Assembly (NCBI RefSeq): GCF_018129965.1
Contig: NZ_JAFCKW010000004.1
Span: 352,032-416,031 of the forward strand
DNA: 64,000 bases
Reading direction: 5' to 3'
Source: Bradyrhizobium diazoefficiens
GTDB taxonomy: Bacteria; Pseudomonadota; Alphaproteobacteria; Rhizobiales; Xanthobacteraceae
Below the pieces are notes generated by a model. It had not been told where the DNA came from, made no database searches, and saw only the letters and a program-made list of their open reading frames with translations. Position numbers and translations under genes: made by a program. Below, in pieces: positions 61,776 to 64,000 of the stretch (position 1 is the stretch's first letter; each line of letters starts with the position of its first letter).

Positions 61776-62638
61776 CAGGCGCCTCCATAGCCGCGCGACA
61801 AGCGGCCGAGCGTGGTGAAGACGGAGACGACCGCGAGCACGGCGAGCAGGAAGATGATCGAGATCGCGGAGGCAAACGGCCAGTTCTGCAGCGTGGAGGC
61901 CTGCTGATAGAGATACATCGGCATGAACAGCATCTGCCCGCCGCCGATCAGCGACTGGGTGATGAAGGCGGTGATCGCCGCGGCATAGGTCAGCGTGCAG
62001 CCGGCGATCACGCCGGGCAGCGACAGCGGCAGCACGACCCTGAAGAAGGTGCGCCAGCTTCCGGCGCCGAGCGAACAGGAGGCATCGTCGAGATTGGGGT
62101 CGATGCGGCCGAGCGCCGTGATCAGCGGCAGCGTCATCAACGGCATCTGCACCTGCGCCAGCGCGATCACCACGCCGAACTGGGTATACAGCAGTTTCAG
62201 AGGTGTATCGATCACGCCGAGGGATTGCAGCGTCGCATTGATGATGCCCTGGCGTCCCAGGATGACGATCCAGGCGAAGGTGCGGACCACGACGCTGGTC
62301 AAAAGCGGCAGCAGCACGATTAGGATGATGATGGTCTGCAGCCGCGGCCCGACCCGCTGGTAGAGCCAGGCGATCGGAAAGCCGAGCACGAGGCACGTGG
62401 CCGTCACTTCGGCGCCGAGCAGCAGCGTCGAGCCGAGCACCCTCAGACTGAAGGGATCGGTGAGGAAGTGCAGGTACTGGCCGAGCCCCCAATGCAGCGC
62501 GGCCGTGTCGTTGTGCAGGGACAGCCAGAGCAGTTGCAGCAGCGGCGCCACGAAGAAGGCCAGGAAGAACAGCGCCAGCGGCGCTGCCAATCCCATCCCG
62601 TAGGACGTCACATCCCGTGAGGCCGGTGCTCTGCCCAT
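61775..62638 (-). CDS. ABC importer permease, PotB-like
   Basis: 287 residues, about six membrane helices, PotB/PotH type. The stretch YLHFLTDPFSLRVLGSTLLLGAEVT near 51-75 is followed by the late contact loop LGRIDPNLDDASCSLGAGSWRTFFRVVLPLSLPGV near 176-210. It works with the downstream permease. The ATPase and solute-binding genes are not found; the region upstream holds a repeat and an IS element, so they may lie beyond the window or have been separated by the insertion. Confidence 0.88.
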   Translation of the reverse strand: MGRAPASRDVTSYGMGLAAPLALFFLAFFVAPLLQLLWLSLHNDTAALHWGLGQYLHFLTDPFSLRVLGSTLLLGAEVTATCLVLGFPIAWLYQRVGPRLQTIIILIVLLPLLTSVVVRTFAWIVILGRQGIINATLQSLGVIDTPLKLLYTQFGVVIALAQVQMPLMTLPLITALGRIDPNLDDASCSLGAGSWRTFFRVVLPLSLPGVIAGCTLTYAAAITAFITQSLIGGGQMLFMPMYLYQQASTLQNWPFASAISIIFLLAVLAVVSVFTTLGRLSRGYGGA

Positions 62639-62707
62639 GGCTAGTGCCTTCGAGGTCCTAGAGAATGAAGGTTATAGGCTTGATGGCTGCCGCGAGGCAG
62701 ATGCGCT

Positions 62708-62813
62708 CCCTCTCCCGGTTGCGGGAGAGGGTGTCTCCACAACGGGACAATCCCAAAGAGGAAAGAACCCTCACCCGCCACGCTCTGCGAGCGTGTCGGC
62801 CTCTCCCGCAAGC
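62708..62813. repeat. Palindromic repeat, apparently split by the IS element
   Basis: CCCTCTCCCG at 62708-62717 pairs with CGGGAGAGGG at 62722-62731. Further on, ACCCTCACCCGCCACGC, GAGCGTGTCGG and CCTCTCCCGCAAGCG (about 62799-62813) match in content the repeat at 26870-27033. The second hairpin lacks its expected GGGAGAGG arm at the point where transposon-like sequence begins. Confidence 0.6.
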
Positions 62814-64000
62814 GAGGGTTTTGCACAAAGGGGGAATTTGCGATTCTCTAGGATCTGTCGAGGATGGGGATTCGTATGGCATATCGACAGGTGGGACAAC
62901 CGAGCTTCGCGGATGCGCTGGTGTCGCGGCGGGGAAAGGGTAACCCAGTGCTGAAGCGGATTGGCGAACTGGTCGACTGGGCGGCTTTGGAGCGCGTGCT
63001 GCGCGCTGTTCCGGAACCGGAGCGGGGCCCGCCGCCCTATCCACGACTGGTGATGTTCAAGGCGCTGCTGCTGCAGCAATGGTATGGGCTGTCCGATCCG
63101 GAGTTGGAGGAAGCGCTTGATGACCGGGCTTCGTTCCGCGAATTCTGCGGCTTTGTGCTGGGGGACGAGACACCTGACCACACGACGATCTGGCGCTTCC
63201 GCGAGACTTTGCAGCAGGCCGGTCTGGATGAGAAGCTGTTTGCCGAGATCTTGCATCAGATCGAGGTTCGCGGACTGGTGCTGCGGCGGGGCACATTGAT
63301 CGATGCGAGTCTGATTCCGGCGGCCGTGAAGCCGCCGAAGCCTCCAGAGGAACCGCAACCGCCCGGTCCTGACGGTCGTGAACCGAGCAAGCTGGTCAAC
63401 AGCAAGCGCGATCCGGATGCGCGCTGGACCAAGAAGGGCGGCAAACGATACTTCGGCTACAAAGCCCATGTCGGCATCGACCAGGGCTCGGCGATCATCC
63501 GCCGCAGCAAGCTGACCGATGCAGCGGTCAACGACACGGTGCCGGCCGACGAGTTGGTCTGTGGCGATGAGAAGGCGGTCTATGCCGATCAAGCCTATGA
63601 CAAGCACGAGCGCCGCAGGGGGCTCGCTGCGCGGGGGATCAAGCCGCGGCTGATGTTCCGGCCCAACAAGCATCATGCGCTGACGGAACGGCAGAAGCGC
63701 TTCAACGATGCTGTGGGAAAGCGCCGCGCACCGGTCGAGCAGGTCTTCGCGCGCCTCAAGGGCAGCTACCGCTGGGCGCGCGCCCGTTATCTGGGCTTGG
63801 CACGCAACCAGACGCATCTGCGCCTGCTCTGCCTCGCCATGAACCTCAAACGATGGGCGGTGCTGACTACTGCGGGAGCTACGGCATGACCGCCGCCCAA
63901 TGCCATCGGTCGGCCGCGAAAACGCGACCGCCCGACGCGACTCAAAAAAAGCCCGCCAGCGGCAATCAATCTCCCTCATCCAATTACGCAAAGCTCTCGC
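62814..64000 (+). mobile_element. IS5-family insertion sequence (right end at or beyond window edge)
   Basis: The element carries a full transposase gene. Candidate imperfect inverted ends are 62812-62832 (GCGAGGGTTTTGCACAAAGGG) and the inverse complement of 63980-64000, matching at 15 of 21 positions. The true tips may lie a few bases inside, and the right tip could extend past the edge. No target duplication can be checked because the flanking base run is cut off. Confidence 0.6.
62876..63889 (+). CDS. IS5-family transposase (DDE)
   Basis: 337 residues from the ATG at 62876 (an ATG at 62864 would add four). A helical N-terminal region includes FKALLLQQWYGLSDPELEEALDDRASFREFCGF, the IS5-type DUF772 signature. 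The acidic triad fits Asp in TLIDASLIPA, Asp in VYADQAYD and Glu in APVEQVFARLKG. The frame is full length and unbroken, so the element may be active. It uses the same GC-rich codons as its surroundings. Confidence 0.92.
   Translation: MAYRQVGQPSFADALVSRRGKGNPVLKRIGELVDWAALERVLRAVPEPERGPPPYPRLVMFKALLLQQWYGLSDPELEEALDDRASFREFCGFVLGDETPDHTTIWRFRETLQQAGLDEKLFAEILHQIEVRGLVLRRGTLIDASLIPAAVKPPKPPEEPQPPGPDGREPSKLVNSKRDPDARWTKKGGKRYFGYKAHVGIDQGSAIIRRSKLTDAAVNDTVPADELVCGDEKAVYADQAYDKHERRRGLAARGIKPRLMFRPNKHHALTERQKRFNDAVGKRRAPVEQVFARLKGSYRWARARYLGLARNQTHLRLLCLAMNLKRWAVLTTAGATA

Noticed and set aside
60960..62492. A single 510-residue protein joining both permeases
   Set aside because: The frame is open upstream of the PotC-like gene, but the family start is at 61775 and the upstream part is an out-of-frame reading of the PotB-like gene.

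Overview
The window is GC-rich and densely coded. Its genes have compact, overlapping stop/start junctions, and it carries several families of palindromic intergenic repeats. The gene content (a ChvE-GguAB sugar importer, an aerobic cobalamin cluster with CobW-CobN, an AtzE-like amidase and hydroxyisourate hydrolase) points to an alphaproteobacterium of the Bradyrhizobium / Nitrobacteraceae type. That placement is inferred from gene content and style; no rRNA or tRNA gene was seen.

Positions 1-6130: the 5' part of a Crp/Fnr regulator runs off the left edge. It is followed by a small DUF971 gene and a redox cluster: ferredoxin-NADP reductase, an AprA-like flavoprotein, an eight-cysteine AprB-like ferredoxin, a HEAT-repeat protein and a fumarylacetoacetate-hydrolase-family enzyme. 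The function of the redox cluster is not obvious.

Positions 6400-19830: a pentose/hexose uptake and oxidation locus. It holds a YtfQ-YtfR-YtfT-YjfF-type importer, a FadR-type GntR regulator, a galactose 1-dehydrogenase-like enzyme, an aldose 1-epimerase, an SMP-30 lactonase, a second importer (ChvE-GguA-GguB) and a PfkB sugar kinase. Together they would import a sugar and take it through mutarotation, oxidation to the lactone and hydrolysis to the aldonate.

Positions 19940-26850: an amidase followed by a five-gene dipeptide-type ABC importer. Positions 26850-31690 are accessory: a lipocalin-like gene broken by a frameshift, a translationally coupled carboxylesterase/ring-cleaving dioxygenase pair (MhqD/MhqO-like) with a divergent LysR gene, and an unrecognised membrane protein.

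Positions 32046-54895: a nearly complete aerobic cobalamin pathway. Minus strand: cobU-cobS-bluB, cobQ, cobO, cobK and an alpha-ribazole phosphatase-like gene. Plus strand: cbiB-cobD, then DUF1636-cobW-cobN-cobG-cobH-cobI-cobJ, cobL-cobE-cobM-cobB-cobA, and a CbiM-like transporter-cobF-cobT. The small cobaltochelatase subunits are not in the window. Three cobalamin riboswitches head the DUF1636-cobW operon, the CbiM-like gene and a TonB-dependent receptor with a PepSY membrane protein (to 59090).

Positions 59092-64000: an AtzE-like amidase, a hydroxyisourate hydrolase with an altered C-terminal signature, two permeases of a polyamine-type ABC importer lacking the other components here, and an IS5-family element that appears to have inserted into a palindromic repeat at the right edge.
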